A program made the translations under genes and the position numbers. The notes below the pieces were generated by a model. That model did not search any database and had not been told where the DNA came from. It saw nothing but the letters and a program-made list of their open reading frames with translations. Shown here one piece after another: positions 24,368 to 33,108 of a stretch of DNA of 64,000 nt. Within the stretch, counting starts at the first letter, position 1; every line of letters starts with the position of its first letter. The stretch is from Clostridia bacterium (GTDB lineage: Bacteria; Bacillota; Clostridia; Lachnospirales; Bianqueaceae). Location: the NCBI GenBank assembly GCA_900764045.1, contig CAAFMN010000099.1:62001-126000 (forward strand). The letters are read 5' to 3'.

Positions 24368-25663
24368 TTACTTGGAAAGCTGGCGAACCGCCTCAAATCC
24401 TCCCTCCAGATCGGCCAGGATATCGTCGATATGCTCTGTACCGATGGACAGGCGAATGGTATTGGGGTAAATGTCCTGATCCTTCAGCTCTTCTGCTGTA
24501 AGCTGAGAATGCGTCGTCGTAGCCGGGTGAATTACCAGGCTCTTAACATCCGCTACATTGGCCAGCAGGGAGAAGATCTTCAGATTGTCGATAAACGTAT
24601 GCGCCTCTTTCTGTCCGCCCTTGATCTGGAAGGTAAAGATCGACGCGCCGCCATTGGGGAAATACTTCTCATACAGCGCATGGTCCGGATGATCCGGCAG
24701 AGACGGATGGTTGACATGCTCTACCAGCGGATGCGCCGCCAGATACTTTACAACCTTCAGCGTATTCTCTACATGACGCTCCAGACGCAATGACAGGGTC
24801 TCGACGCCCTGCAGCAGCAAAAACGCATTGAACGGAGAAATCGTCGCTCCGGTATCACGCAGAAGCACCGCACGGATATAGGTCACAAAAGCCGCAGGAC
24901 CGGCTGCGTCCACAAAAGATACGCCATGATAGCTGGGGTTCGGCTCGGCAATGGCCGGATACTTACCGCTGGCCTTCCAATCAAACTTACCGGAATCTAC
25001 GATTACGCCGCCCAGCGTCGTACCATGTCCGCCGATGAACTTGGTCGCAGAATGTACCACGATATCCGCTCCATGCTCGATCGGACGAATCAGATAGGGA
25101 GTACCGAAAGTATTATCGATGACCAGAGGAAGGCCATGCTTATGCGCAATCTTCGCGATCGCGTCGATGTCCGGGATATCGCTGTTGGGATTGCCCAGCG
25201 TCTCCAGATAGATCGCCCGGGTGTTCTCCTGAATGGCATCCTCCACTTCCTTCAGGTTATGCGCATCGACAAAGGTTGTGCTGACGCCGTAATGAGGAAG
25301 AGTATGCTCCAGCAGATTATAACTGCCGCCATAGATGGTCTTCTGAGATACAATGTGTCCGCCGTCAGCGGCCAGAGCCTCAATCGTATACGCAATCGCT
25401 GCTGCGCCGGATGCCAGAGCCAGAGCGGCCACACCGCCCTCAAGCGCTGCGATACGCTTCTCCAGTACATCCTGGGTCGAATTCGTCAAACGTCCGTAAA
25501 TATTGCCCGCATCCGCCAATCCGAAACGTGCGGCCGCATGCGCGGAATTCTTGAATACATAAGAAGTGGTCTGATAGATGGGAACCGCCCGTGCGTCGGT
25601 TGCCGGATCCGGCTCCTCCTGTCCAACGTGCAATTGTAATGTCTCAAATTTATACTTGCTCAT
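24368..25663 (-). CDS. metY: O-acetylhomoserine sulfhydrylase
   Basis: A 431-residue PLP enzyme of the Cys/Met metabolism family that makes homocysteine from O-acetylhomoserine and sulfide. It has ETLQLHVGQEEPDPATDARA at the start, the characteristic VPIYQTTSYVF, a cofactor region VIDNTFGTPYLIRPIEHGADIVVHSATK with the PLP Lys in SATKFIGGHGTT, and the C-terminal SLVIHPATTTHSQLT. The length is typical of MetY rather than of the shorter MetB/MetC. I chose the ATG at 25663 because AAAGGAGGAG lies upstream; the longer frame starts in the promoter. Its substrate would come from the acetyl-type MetA at 56-57 kb. Confidence 0.95.
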   Translation of the reverse strand: MSKYKFETLQLHVGQEEPDPATDARAVPIYQTTSYVFKNSAHAAARFGLADAGNIYGRLTNSTQDVLEKRIAALEGGVAALALASGAAAIAYTIEALAADGGHIVSQKTIYGGSYNLLEHTLPHYGVSTTFVDAHNLKEVEDAIQENTRAIYLETLGNPNSDIPDIDAIAKIAHKHGLPLVIDNTFGTPYLIRPIEHGADIVVHSATKFIGGHGTTLGGVIVDSGKFDWKASGKYPAIAEPNPSYHGVSFVDAAGPAAFVTYIRAVLLRDTGATISPFNAFLLLQGVETLSLRLERHVENTLKVVKYLAAHPLVEHVNHPSLPDHPDHALYEKYFPNGGASIFTFQIKGGQKEAHTFIDNLKIFSLLANVADVKSLVIHPATTTHSQLTAEELKDQDIYPNTIRLSIGTEHIDDILADLEGGFEAVRQLSK

Positions 25664-25696
25664 CTTGATACTCCTCCTTTGCTTGATTACACGCCT

Positions 25697-25725
25697 ATTA
25701 TATCTTATATAACCTACTATGTCAA
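25697..25725 (-). promoter_or_regulatory. metY promoter with Rrf2-like dyad
   Basis: TTGACA (25720-25725), 17 bp and TATAAT (25697-25702) on the minus strand. GCCTATT at 25693-25699 mirrors AATAGGC at 25724-25730, so a dyad spans the whole promoter. Similar AATAGG/CCTATT elements occur at the rrf2 promoter 50 bp away. Confidence 0.75.
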
Positions 25726-25753
25726 TAGGCAAAATTGGTTTTAAAAATTTTTC

Positions 25754-25782
25754 TTGAAAACCCTATTACCTTCTGGTATAAT
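25754..25782 (+). promoter_or_regulatory. rrf2 promoter with operator-like dyad
   Basis: TTGAAA (25754-25759), 17 bp and TATAAT (25777-25782). Around the -10 box, CCTATTACC (25761-25769) faces GGTATAATAGG (25775-25785), an imperfect inverted repeat suited to an Rrf2 dimer. Confidence 0.7.
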
Positions 25783-25805
25783 AGGTTAAAGAGAGGAGAG
25801 ATAGT

Positions 25806-26222
25806 ATGATTTCTACGAAAGGGCGCTATGCCCTGCGTGTTATGATTGACTTGGCCGAGCATCAGGAGGACCGTTATATTCCTCTGAAGGATATCGCAGC
25901 GCGTCAGGAAATCTCCGAAAAATACCTTGAGATCATTCTGAAAGCACTGGTACAGGAAAAGCTTCTTGTAGGCCTCCGCGGCAAGGGCGGCGGTTATAAG
26001 CTGACCCGCTCACCAGAAGAATATACCGTTGAGGAGATTTTGGAACTGACAGAGGGTTCTCTGTCCTCTGTCGCCTGTCAGGGTGTGCAGGGCGGTTCCT
26101 GTGAACGTTCCGGCGTCTGCCCTACCCTGCCCATGTGGATCCGCTTTGATAAAATGGTACATGAATTCTTTGCCGGAATCACTCTGGCCGATCTGTTAAA
26201 AGAAAAGCAGGGACTTGAGTAA
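25806..26222 (+). CDS. Rrf2-family regulator with three conserved cysteines
   Basis: A 138-residue winged-helix regulator. MISTKGRYALRVMIDLAEHQ, LKDIAARQEISEKYLEIILK and LRGKGGGYKLTRSPEEYTVEEIL are the Rrf2 DNA-binding hallmarks. Cys91, Cys99 and Cys105 (spacing C-x7-C-x5-C) could hold a [2Fe-2S] cluster as in IscR, although the first interval differs from C-x5-C. CymR, the Rrf2 regulator of sulfur genes in Bacillus, lacks such a cluster. Being divergent from metY and sharing dyad elements with it, this protein probably controls sulfur amino acid synthesis and itself. No iscS/iscU genes are adjacent. Confidence 0.92.
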   Translation: MISTKGRYALRVMIDLAEHQEDRYIPLKDIAARQEISEKYLEIILKALVQEKLLVGLRGKGGGYKLTRSPEEYTVEEILELTEGSLSSVACQGVQGGSCERSGVCPTLPMWIRFDKMVHEFFAGITLADLLKEKQGLE

Positions 26223-26233
26223 ATGGCCCTGTA

Positions 26234-26268
26234 AAAAGGTGCTGTCTCCGAGACTGCACCTTTTCTTT
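26234..26268 (+). terminator. terminator after rrf2
   Basis: AAAAGGTGC (26234-26242) and GCACCTTTT (26256-26264) with an inner GTCTC/GAGAC stem, followed by CTTT. Confidence 0.85.
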
Positions 26269-26274
26269 ATGCAA

Positions 26275-26303
26275 TAAAAAAACGGCTCTTTTACGAAGCC
26301 GTT
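26275..26303 (-). terminator. terminator after the ZIP transporter gene
   Basis: AACGGCT (26281-26287) and AGCCGTT (26297-26303) overlap the ZIP stop codon. On the minus strand the hairpin is followed by a run of T (complement of 26275-26280). Confidence 0.75.
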
Positions 26304-27094
26304 TATCCCAACGCGACGTCCAGAACCATCATGATCAGAAAGCCTGCCATCACACCCAGTGTTCCAAGGTTGGAATGCTCACCCAGATGTGCCTCCGGAA
26401 TCAGCTCCTCCACCACGACATACATCATCGCGCCCGCGGCAAAAGAGAGCAGCCAAGGCATCAGCGGCTGAATGCTTCCCGCCACCAAAACCACCAGGAT
26501 TCCGAAAATAGGCTCTACAATTCCTGAAAGTGTTCCGTACAGAAAGGACTTGCCCACGGACATCCCTTCCTGCCGCAGCGGAAGAGAAATCGCCGCGCCC
26601 TCCGGAAAGTTCTGAATACCGATTCCCAGCGCCAGCGCCATGGCGGCGGAAAGCGTTGCCGCTTCGCCGCCATGCTGTGCCGCCAGAGCAAATGACAGTC
26701 CGACCGCCATTCCTTCCGGAATGTTATGCAGCGTTACTGCCAAAACCAGAAGCGTCGTCCGCTTCCAGGAGGAATGCAGCCCTTCCGGCTGTTTTGCCTC
26801 CAAATGCAGATGGGGCAGCAAAAAGTCCAACCCCATCAAAAACACGATGCCAAGAATGAAACCACCCGCTGCCGGGACCCACCCGATTCCTCCGGAGGCT
26901 GTCGCCTCTTCAATGGCCGGAATCAGCAGACTCCAAACGGAGGCCGCGATCATAACACCCGCGGCGAAACCCAGAAAGATCCTCTGGATAAAGGCATTCA
27001 CCGTTTTGCGGAAGAAAAAAACCATCGACGCGCCCAAGGCCGTCATCAAAAAGGTGAAGCCCGTTCCCAGCATAGCAGATACTATCGGCGGCAT
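26303..27094 (-). CDS. ZIP family metal transporter
   Basis: A 263-residue integral membrane protein with about eight helices. It has the ZIP motifs in TM4 and TM5: TLHNIPEGMAVGLSFA and GIGIQNFPEGAAISLPLR, where His, Asn and Glu line the metal path. A short His-containing loop (HLHLEAKQ) lies between TM3 and TM4. It probably moves Zn or another divalent metal into the cytoplasm. It begins 25 bp after the enolase stop, and I see no terminator between, so it may be co-transcribed with eno. Confidence 0.92.
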   Translation of the reverse strand: MPPIVSAMLGTGFTFLMTALGASMVFFFRKTVNAFIQRIFLGFAAGVMIAASVWSLLIPAIEEATASGGIGWVPAAGGFILGIVFLMGLDFLLPHLHLEAKQPEGLHSSWKRTTLLVLAVTLHNIPEGMAVGLSFALAAQHGGEAATLSAAMALALGIGIQNFPEGAAISLPLRQEGMSVGKSFLYGTLSGIVEPIFGILVVLVAGSIQPLMPWLLSFAAGAMMYVVVEELIPEAHLGEHSNLGTLGVMAGFLIMMVLDVALG

Positions 27095-27119
27095 TGTGTT
27101 TCCTCCTTACAATCGTATC

Positions 27120-28412
27120 TTATCTATGAACGCGAAATGCGTTTACGCCCGGATAAACAGCGCCAGCGCCCAGCTCCTCTTCGATTCTCAGCAGCTGATT
27201 GTACTTGGCAACACGCTCGCTGCGGCTCGGAGCGCCGGTCTTGATCTGGCAGGTATTCAGAGCTACAGCCAGGTCAGCGATGGTGGTATCCTCGGTCTCA
27301 CCGGAACGATGAGAAGTGATGGCGGTATAGTTCGCCTCATGCGCCATCTTGATCGCTTCCAGCGTCTCGGATACAGAACCGATCTGGTTCAGCTTGATCA
27401 GGATCGCGTTGCCGCAATGCAGGGTGATACCCTTATGCAGACGCTCGGTGTTGGTTACGAACAGGTCGTCGCCAACCAGCTGTACAGTCTTGCCCAGCTC
27501 CTCAGTCATCATCTTCCAGCCTTCCCAGTCCTCTTCATCCAGGCCATCCTCGATGGAGTAGATCGGGTACTTGTCGCACAGGCTCTTCCAGTGTGCTACC
27601 AGCTCAGCGGAGGTGAACTTCTTACCGGTCTTGGGCAGTACATACTCGCCCTTCTTCTCGCCCTTCCACTCACTGGAAGCAGCATCGATCGCCAGTACGA
27701 AATCCTTGCCCGGCTCATAACCGGCCTTCTTAACAGCCTCAAGAATCAGCTGAATCGCCTCTTCGTCGCTTGCCAGGTTCGGTGCGAAACCGCCCTCATC
27801 ACCTACGGAGGTAGCCAGGCCCTTGCTCTTCAGCAGTGCTGCCAGAGCGTGGAATACCTCAGTACACCAGCGCAGGCCTTCCTTGAAGCTCTCAGCGCCT
27901 ACAGGCATAATCATGAACTCCTGTACATCTACGGTGTTGGCCGCATGTGCGCCGCCGTTCAGGATGTTCATCATCGGAACCGGCAGACGATTGCCGCTGA
28001 TTCCGCCCAGGAAACGATACAGCGGAACATTCAGTGCCAGAGCTGCCGCTCTTGCGCAGGCAATGGATACTGCCAGAATCGCGTTCGCGCCCAGATTGGA
28101 CTTATCCTTGGTTCCGTCAGCCTTGATCATCGCTGCGTCTACCGCATAGATATCAGAAGCATCCATTCCCTTCAGCGTATCGTTGATTACAGTGTTGATG
28201 TTCTCCACTGCCTTGGTTACGCCCTTACCGCCAAAACGGCTCTTATCTCCATCACGAAGCTCCAGAGCCTCAAACTCTCCGGTAGAAGCTCCGCTCGGAG
28301 CTGCGCCTCTGCCTACTACTCCACACGCCAGAACAACCTCTGCCTCTACTGTCGGATTGCCTCTGGAGTCGATAATCTCTCGACCAATTACTTGCTCGAT
28401 ACTAAGTTTCAT
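27120..28412 (-). CDS. eno: enolase
   Basis: A 430-residue glycolytic enzyme interconverting 2-phosphoglycerate and phosphoenolpyruvate. Family blocks are EIIDSRGNPTVEAEV, GAAPSGASTGEFEALELRD, SVGDEGGFAPNL, the metal ligands in FVLAIDAASSEW and YSIEDGLDEEDWEG, catalytic Lys in ILIKLNQIGS and SHRSGETEDTTIADLAV. The ATG at 28412 is chosen since AGGAAGGGA precedes it and the upstream in-frame codons lie in the leader. Its codon use looks strongly biased, as expected for a highly expressed gene. Confidence 0.98.
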   Translation of the reverse strand: MKLSIEQVIGREIIDSRGNPTVEAEVVLACGVVGRGAAPSGASTGEFEALELRDGDKSRFGGKGVTKAVENINTVINDTLKGMDASDIYAVDAAMIKADGTKDKSNLGANAILAVSIACARAAALALNVPLYRFLGGISGNRLPVPMMNILNGGAHAANTVDVQEFMIMPVGAESFKEGLRWCTEVFHALAALLKSKGLATSVGDEGGFAPNLASDEEAIQLILEAVKKAGYEPGKDFVLAIDAASSEWKGEKKGEYVLPKTGKKFTSAELVAHWKSLCDKYPIYSIEDGLDEEDWEGWKMMTEELGKTVQLVGDDLFVTNTERLHKGITLHCGNAILIKLNQIGSVSETLEAIKMAHEANYTAITSHRSGETEDTTIADLAVALNTCQIKTGAPSRSERVAKYNQLLRIEEELGAGAVYPGVNAFRVHR

Positions 28413-28461
28413 TAGAATCCCTTCCTTTCCACTATTAGTTAGGACAAGCCAAACCATCAGT

Positions 28462-28490
28462 ATTATACCATTCTTTTATAAAAATGACAA
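28462..28490 (-). promoter_or_regulatory. enolase promoter
   Basis: TTGTCA (28485-28490), 17 bp and TATAAT (28462-28467) on the minus strand, 50 bp before the ATG. Confidence 0.8.
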
Positions 28491-28537
28491 TACATTCCTA
28501 AAAAATAACATTCTTCGCAAGCACCGAAAAACCGTAT

Positions 28538-30271
28538 TTATTTACCGCTTACATAGAGTGTCTTCTGATGTGTATAGATCACAAAACCAGGTTTGGAGCC
28601 AGATGGCTTCTTGACGTACCTTCTCTGCGTATAATCGACCGCTACGGTACTGCCTTCCGAAGCCTTGGAATGCCCTGCGGCTATCTGCGCTGCCTCCAGA
28701 ATACTCTGATCCGTATAATCCGCCCCGTATTCCTTGTCCGCGCAGAACAAAACCGTATGCGAACCCGGAATATCCTTAACATGAAACCACAGATCTTTCG
28801 GTCCAGCCATCCGGAAAGTCAGCTGATCGTTCTGGATATTATTTTTACCGGTCAGCACTTTAAGTCCCTCGCTGGTCACTGCCTCCAGCGGGTGGCTTAC
28901 CGCAAGATTCTTCTTTTTCTGACGGTTTTTACGGATATAACCGGTCTCATGAAGCTCCAGACGGATATCCTCCAAATCCTTCTCACAGTCCGCGAGTTCC
29001 ATCGCCCCCAAGAGGCTCTCCAGATATCCGATCTCCTCCTCTGTCTGAACAATCTGTTCTGAGAGCGCTTCCTCCGTCCGCTTGAGCTTATTATACCGTC
29101 CGTAATACCGCTGGGCATTCTGGGCCGGAGTCAGATTGTTTTTCAGGGGGATCTCCACCATTTGTGGCGGATCTTCATAAAAATCCTCTGCCTGCAGCAC
29201 ACGGTCTCCCAAAGAGATCCGGTAAATGTTTGCGGTCACCAGATCACCCATACGCTGATATTTTTCCCGTCCCTGCGTGTCTTCAAGCTGCTTATACTGC
29301 AGCTCACATTTTCTGCGGGCCCGCTCCAGATTGGTCATGACAAGCTTATGCAAATCCTGCGCCTTCTGCCTCAGACGGTTGCGGTTATCCTGCCGAACAT
29401 AATATACATCCAGCAACGCGGACGGCGAGGTAAACTGCTTCTCCTCCACTCCGGCCATCATCCGGCACGGAAACATGGAGTATTCCCGCATATTCTCTCC
29501 GTCCATATAGATTACAGGCTGCGGCTCTGTCTCCGGAACACCCGCAAAAAATTGCGTAAAGGCCTGATACAGGCGGATTCGTTCCTCCGCCGAGAGCTCT
29601 CTGTAAGAAGCCCTCTCCGGAACATCCGCCCGGAAGCACAGCTCCGCGGCAATCAGCGGACTGATTCCGTTAAAAATCTGATACATTCCTTTGGACACCG
29701 GTCCAGCGGCCTCTGCCCACAGCGCTTCAAACTCCTCCGGAGACATCTGTTCCAACGGATTGGCACGCCGGTTATGTGAAGGCGCCTCATAAGGCAGCCC
29801 CGGCAGTACCATCCGGAAATGGCTCATGTCCTGTCCCACATGATGGACGCTGTCGATAATCCGTCCGTTCTCATCGACCAGAATCAGATTGCTGTGCCGT
29901 CCCATGATCTCCAGAAGAATTCTCTTATGACACAGATCACCCAGCTCATTATAGACTTCCGTCTCTATCTCCAGAATCCGGTCAAATCCGATCTGCCGGA
30001 CCGCTGTGATCCGTCCTCCTCCGAAATGCTTTCGAAAGAGCATACAGAACATTGGAGGCTCCAGAGGCGTCTCCGGCCGGTGTTCCGTCAGATAGAACCT
30101 TGCGCTGTCCATGTGTGCGCTCAGCAGAAGCCGGTACACCTGTCCCGGTCTGCGGACCGCGATCACAACCTCGTCCGGCTCCGGCTGATAGATCTTATCG
30201 ATCTTGCCGCCCTCCACGGTTCGCCGCAGTTCCTCTACTACTTTACAAGTTGTAATTCCATCAAATGCCAT
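28538..30271 (-). CDS. rqcH: ribosome quality control protein RqcH (NFACT/FbpA family)
   Basis: A 577-residue NFACT protein. The N-terminal part starts MAFDGITTCKVVEELRRTV and has KIYQPEPDEVVIAVRRPG. A middle coiled-coil region (about 280-440) carries many charged repeats. The C-terminal NFACT-R domain shows GKNNIQNDQLTFR, DLWFHVKDIPGSHTVL and AGHSKASEGSTVAVDYTQRRYVKKPSG. RqcH binds split 50S subunits with stalled peptidyl-tRNA and adds alanine tails for degradation; older annotation calls it fibronectin-binding protein. Its start overlaps the C26 amidase stop by 11 bp. Confidence 0.93.
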   Translation of the reverse strand: MAFDGITTCKVVEELRRTVEGGKIDKIYQPEPDEVVIAVRRPGQVYRLLLSAHMDSARFYLTEHRPETPLEPPMFCMLFRKHFGGGRITAVRQIGFDRILEIETEVYNELGDLCHKRILLEIMGRHSNLILVDENGRIIDSVHHVGQDMSHFRMVLPGLPYEAPSHNRRANPLEQMSPEEFEALWAEAAGPVSKGMYQIFNGISPLIAAELCFRADVPERASYRELSAEERIRLYQAFTQFFAGVPETEPQPVIYMDGENMREYSMFPCRMMAGVEEKQFTSPSALLDVYYVRQDNRNRLRQKAQDLHKLVMTNLERARRKCELQYKQLEDTQGREKYQRMGDLVTANIYRISLGDRVLQAEDFYEDPPQMVEIPLKNNLTPAQNAQRYYGRYNKLKRTEEALSEQIVQTEEEIGYLESLLGAMELADCEKDLEDIRLELHETGYIRKNRQKKKNLAVSHPLEAVTSEGLKVLTGKNNIQNDQLTFRMAGPKDLWFHVKDIPGSHTVLFCADKEYGADYTDQSILEAAQIAAGHSKASEGSTVAVDYTQRRYVKKPSGSKPGFVIYTHQKTLYVSGK

Positions 30272-30995
30272 ACTGCTTCGCCGCCTCTACCAATCCCCGG
30301 AATAATCCGGCCGCTGTCTCTTCCTGCTGGGACATGTATTCCGGATGCCACTGCACTCCCAGCCAAAAGCCGTACTCCGGCATCTCCAACGCTTCGATCA
30401 TCCCATCCGGAGCCCTGCCTGTCACGGCCGTCCCCGGAGCCGGATTCTTCACCGCCTGATGATGGAAACTGTTCACCCGAATCGGAGCGTTTCCGATGAG
30501 CTTCTCTAAGAGACTTCCCGGCAGCACCTCAACCGTATGAGAAGCTGTGAGCCCCGGCGACTCCTGCCGATGGGCCAATGCCTCGCCGGACGGAAGTCTG
30601 CCTGGAAAATATCTCGGGATATCCTGCCAGATCGTTCCCCCCTGCGCGATATTCATGAACTGGATTCCGCGGCAGATCCCCAGGATGGGCTTCTTACGGG
30701 CCGTCACTTCCTGATACAGAAGCATCTCCATCTGATCCCGCTCCGGTGTCGCCGCACCGCATCCCATCAGAGTCTCCTCTCCAAAATAAAAGGGCTGGAC
30801 ATCCATGCCTCCGGAGAACAGAAAACCGTCCAGCTCCTGCGCAATCTGCGCGTACTCCTCCCGCTCCATGCCGTAAGGCAGGAGGATGGGAATTCCTCCT
30901 GCCCTCTGCACACTGGCGGCATAATTCTTTCTTAGGAAAAAAGCATCCCCCGCATCGCTCTGCGAACAGGTAATTCCAATCCAGGGCTTTTTCAT
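30261..30995 (-). CDS. gamma-glutamyl-GABA hydrolase family (peptidase C26)
   Basis: A 244-residue class I glutamine amidotransferase-like hydrolase. The nucleophile Cys is in PILGICRGIQFMNIA, the catalytic His and Glu are in LGVQWHPEYM, and the family block GFLFSGGMDVQPFYFGEE is present. Related enzymes (PuuD) cleave gamma-glutamyl-gamma-aminobutyrate; others cleave folate polyglutamates, so the substrate is open. I chose the ATG at 30995 (MKKPWIGITCS), which overlaps the upstream glycosidase stop by 4 bp. It sits between a glycoside hydrolase and RqcH, which gives no functional clue. Confidence 0.88.
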   Translation of the reverse strand: MKKPWIGITCSQSDAGDAFFLRKNYAASVQRAGGIPILLPYGMEREEYAQIAQELDGFLFSGGMDVQPFYFGEETLMGCGAATPERDQMEMLLYQEVTARKKPILGICRGIQFMNIAQGGTIWQDIPRYFPGRLPSGEALAHRQESPGLTASHTVEVLPGSLLEKLIGNAPIRVNSFHHQAVKNPAPGTAVTGRAPDGMIEALEMPEYGFWLGVQWHPEYMSQQEETAAGLFRGLVEAAKQYGI

Positions 30996-33085
30996 CCTAT
31001 CACTTCTACCTTTCCGAGGCTTTCTCCCCGATAGATTTCTTCTCCGTCCCGGCATATCCGCAATCCGGCCGGAACCTCGCCCCGGCTGCGGCCCTCAGAC
31101 CATGAGATATCATAACGATGGCCCCGAATATCCAGATCCGTAAGCGCGAACCATTTCAGTCCCAAATGCAACGGATCAATGATGATCCGTTCTTCCTGAA
31201 CCTCTACGCCCGCGACAAAGCTGACAATAAGGTCAATCCAGTAAGAATGGTTATAATCCACTTCATCGCTCAGCCGCTCTCCGCTCTCCGGATTATAATG
31301 CTCTACCAGATATGGGCGGCGGATATCTCCGTCTCTGAAATGCTGATTGGTATACTGCCGGAAAAACTCCCAGAAGGCATGGTCATACCGATGCTCATGC
31401 TTCTTACTCTCCTCGCCCAGCGCGGACAGCGCGATCGCCGTTGTATACGGCCAGGAAGGACCGCACCATACACAGCCGTTGCGTCCCTTGATGAAATTGC
31501 CCTGCCAGCCTCCATCCGGAGAGTAGACCGGATTCTCCTTAGAGACAGAAGGAAACGCATTGCCCGTATTAAACTGATTCGGATCCATCAGGTACTCCAG
31601 ACCCGGCAGCTTATCCTCCGACGCGATCTGCGCCCAATATGGATAAAAGCCTACGATATTCTTGACCATAGCCTTTTCATCGGTCTGGTAATGCAGATCA
31701 TAGTAAAAATGCGTCTGCGGATCCCACATCTTGGTATTGATATCTTCTGCGATCTTCTCCGCCAGTGCTTCATAACGCTCCGCGTCCGCATCGCCCAGAA
31801 TTCTGCAAATCGACGCGAGTCCCTTGGTGTTCAGATAATGATATACACTTCTGTCCACACGCTTTAACGGCGTATAGGTCGTCTTGTCCTTGGGATTGAT
31901 CGGATAATTATGAAAATACCAGTAGCTTGGCTGATATTCCTTACCGGTACGGGCATGCGTATACTCGATCTGCAGCTCGTCCGCACTGTCTCCGTACACT
32001 TTTCTGTGGCCCTCGATATAGGCCTTCATCGCAGGAAGGATCTCCTTCAGGAACTCCTTATCCCCATCCAGCAGATACAGCTGATAGGCTGCCCACAGTC
32101 CGTAGTTGGCATAAGAAGAGGTATGGTCATTGGTCAGCGTGCAGCGCGGGATTCCGTTCTCGTCAGCACTGTCAAAGAATGTCCGCAGAAACTCATGCGC
32201 GGTTTCATGGTCATGATGCCAGCGGTAATCCGTCACATGCAGGGGCGTCGAAAGCGGGATCAGCTTGGTGAACTCCCACCCCTTGCTGACAAACGGCGTC
32301 TTGTCCATTCGGTGCGACCGTCCTTCAAACATGACCGCGTGCTGCAGATTCCCATACTCCGGATAGCAGGTGCAGTGTTTGTTAATGAACCACCGATACT
32401 TCCATGTCATATCCAGCATTGGATGAGAACTGGTAAAGCTCGGCACGCCTTCCATAAAGCTCTGCCATTCGGCATCTGCCTTGCGGTTGGCCGATGCGCT
32501 GTCCGGGCACTCCCGCCAGAACTCCGCAAGCTTATCTTCCAGCTCCTGCCGGGTCTCTGAGGACAGGTTGCCCAGCTGGCAAGCCGCCATCACCTCGACC
32601 GTCTCGCCCGGCTGAACCATGCGCTCTGTCTGCGGATAATTCCATGCCGAAACACCGCCCACCTTGTAACCGTAACTCAGCTCCGGCGTGCAGAAGAATC
32701 CACCGTCGATCTCCGTTCCCTCCGGACGCACCTGAAACGTAAGCTTCATCGGCGTATCGGAGCGATTGGTCCAGGTTTGCACACAGAAGGCCAAATCCTG
32801 CATCAACGCACGCTTGACTTCTGAAAAAATGAAATCCTCTGTCTCATATTCCATGGTCAGCCGGTCCGGATACCAGTCGCTGGACGCCAGTTCCCAATCC
32901 GCGTCCTTATCACAGCACACTTCAAACAGCTGTGTCAGATTGGTCTTGTGAATCAGATCGATTCTGCCGCAGAAACCGGGACGTCGATCCAGATAGTCCA
33001 CTCCCATTCTCCGTCCTACCGGACCGAATAAAAGCTTTCCTGTATGGGTCCGCAGCGCTCTGTCCGAGTAATGCAATCCTTCCAT
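30992..33085 (-). CDS. glycoside hydrolase with (alpha/alpha)6 barrel (MGH1/GH63-like)
   Basis: A 697-residue intracellular protein without signal peptide. The first about 200 residues look like a beta-rich domain. The rest resembles six-hairpin glycosidases of the trehalase/GH63/mannosylglycerate hydrolase type: RWHHDHETAHEFLRTFFDSADENGIPR, then DHTSSYANYGLWAAYQLYLLDGD, TKMWDPQTHFYYDLH, GGWQGNFIKGRNGCVWCGPSWPYTTA and EVDYNHSYWIDLIVSFVAG. Acidic residues in these blocks could serve as catalysts, but I cannot assign the pair. The substrate is probably an alpha-linked oligosaccharide. It is translationally coupled to the C26 gene by a 4-bp overlap. Confidence 0.75.
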   Translation of the reverse strand: MEGLHYSDRALRTHTGKLLFGPVGRRMGVDYLDRRPGFCGRIDLIHKTNLTQLFEVCCDKDADWELASSDWYPDRLTMEYETEDFIFSEVKRALMQDLAFCVQTWTNRSDTPMKLTFQVRPEGTEIDGGFFCTPELSYGYKVGGVSAWNYPQTERMVQPGETVEVMAACQLGNLSSETRQELEDKLAEFWRECPDSASANRKADAEWQSFMEGVPSFTSSHPMLDMTWKYRWFINKHCTCYPEYGNLQHAVMFEGRSHRMDKTPFVSKGWEFTKLIPLSTPLHVTDYRWHHDHETAHEFLRTFFDSADENGIPRCTLTNDHTSSYANYGLWAAYQLYLLDGDKEFLKEILPAMKAYIEGHRKVYGDSADELQIEYTHARTGKEYQPSYWYFHNYPINPKDKTTYTPLKRVDRSVYHYLNTKGLASICRILGDADAERYEALAEKIAEDINTKMWDPQTHFYYDLHYQTDEKAMVKNIVGFYPYWAQIASEDKLPGLEYLMDPNQFNTGNAFPSVSKENPVYSPDGGWQGNFIKGRNGCVWCGPSWPYTTAIALSALGEESKKHEHRYDHAFWEFFRQYTNQHFRDGDIRRPYLVEHYNPESGERLSDEVDYNHSYWIDLIVSFVAGVEVQEERIIIDPLHLGLKWFALTDLDIRGHRYDISWSEGRSRGEVPAGLRICRDGEEIYRGESLGKVEVIG

Positions 33086-33108
33086 TTTTTAACCCCCATA
33101 TTTTCTCT

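Noticed and set aside
26640..28415. 591-codon open frame on the plus strand over enolase
   Set aside because: It is the antisense of eno and the ZIP gene; codon bias of a highly expressed gene leaves the reverse frame open.
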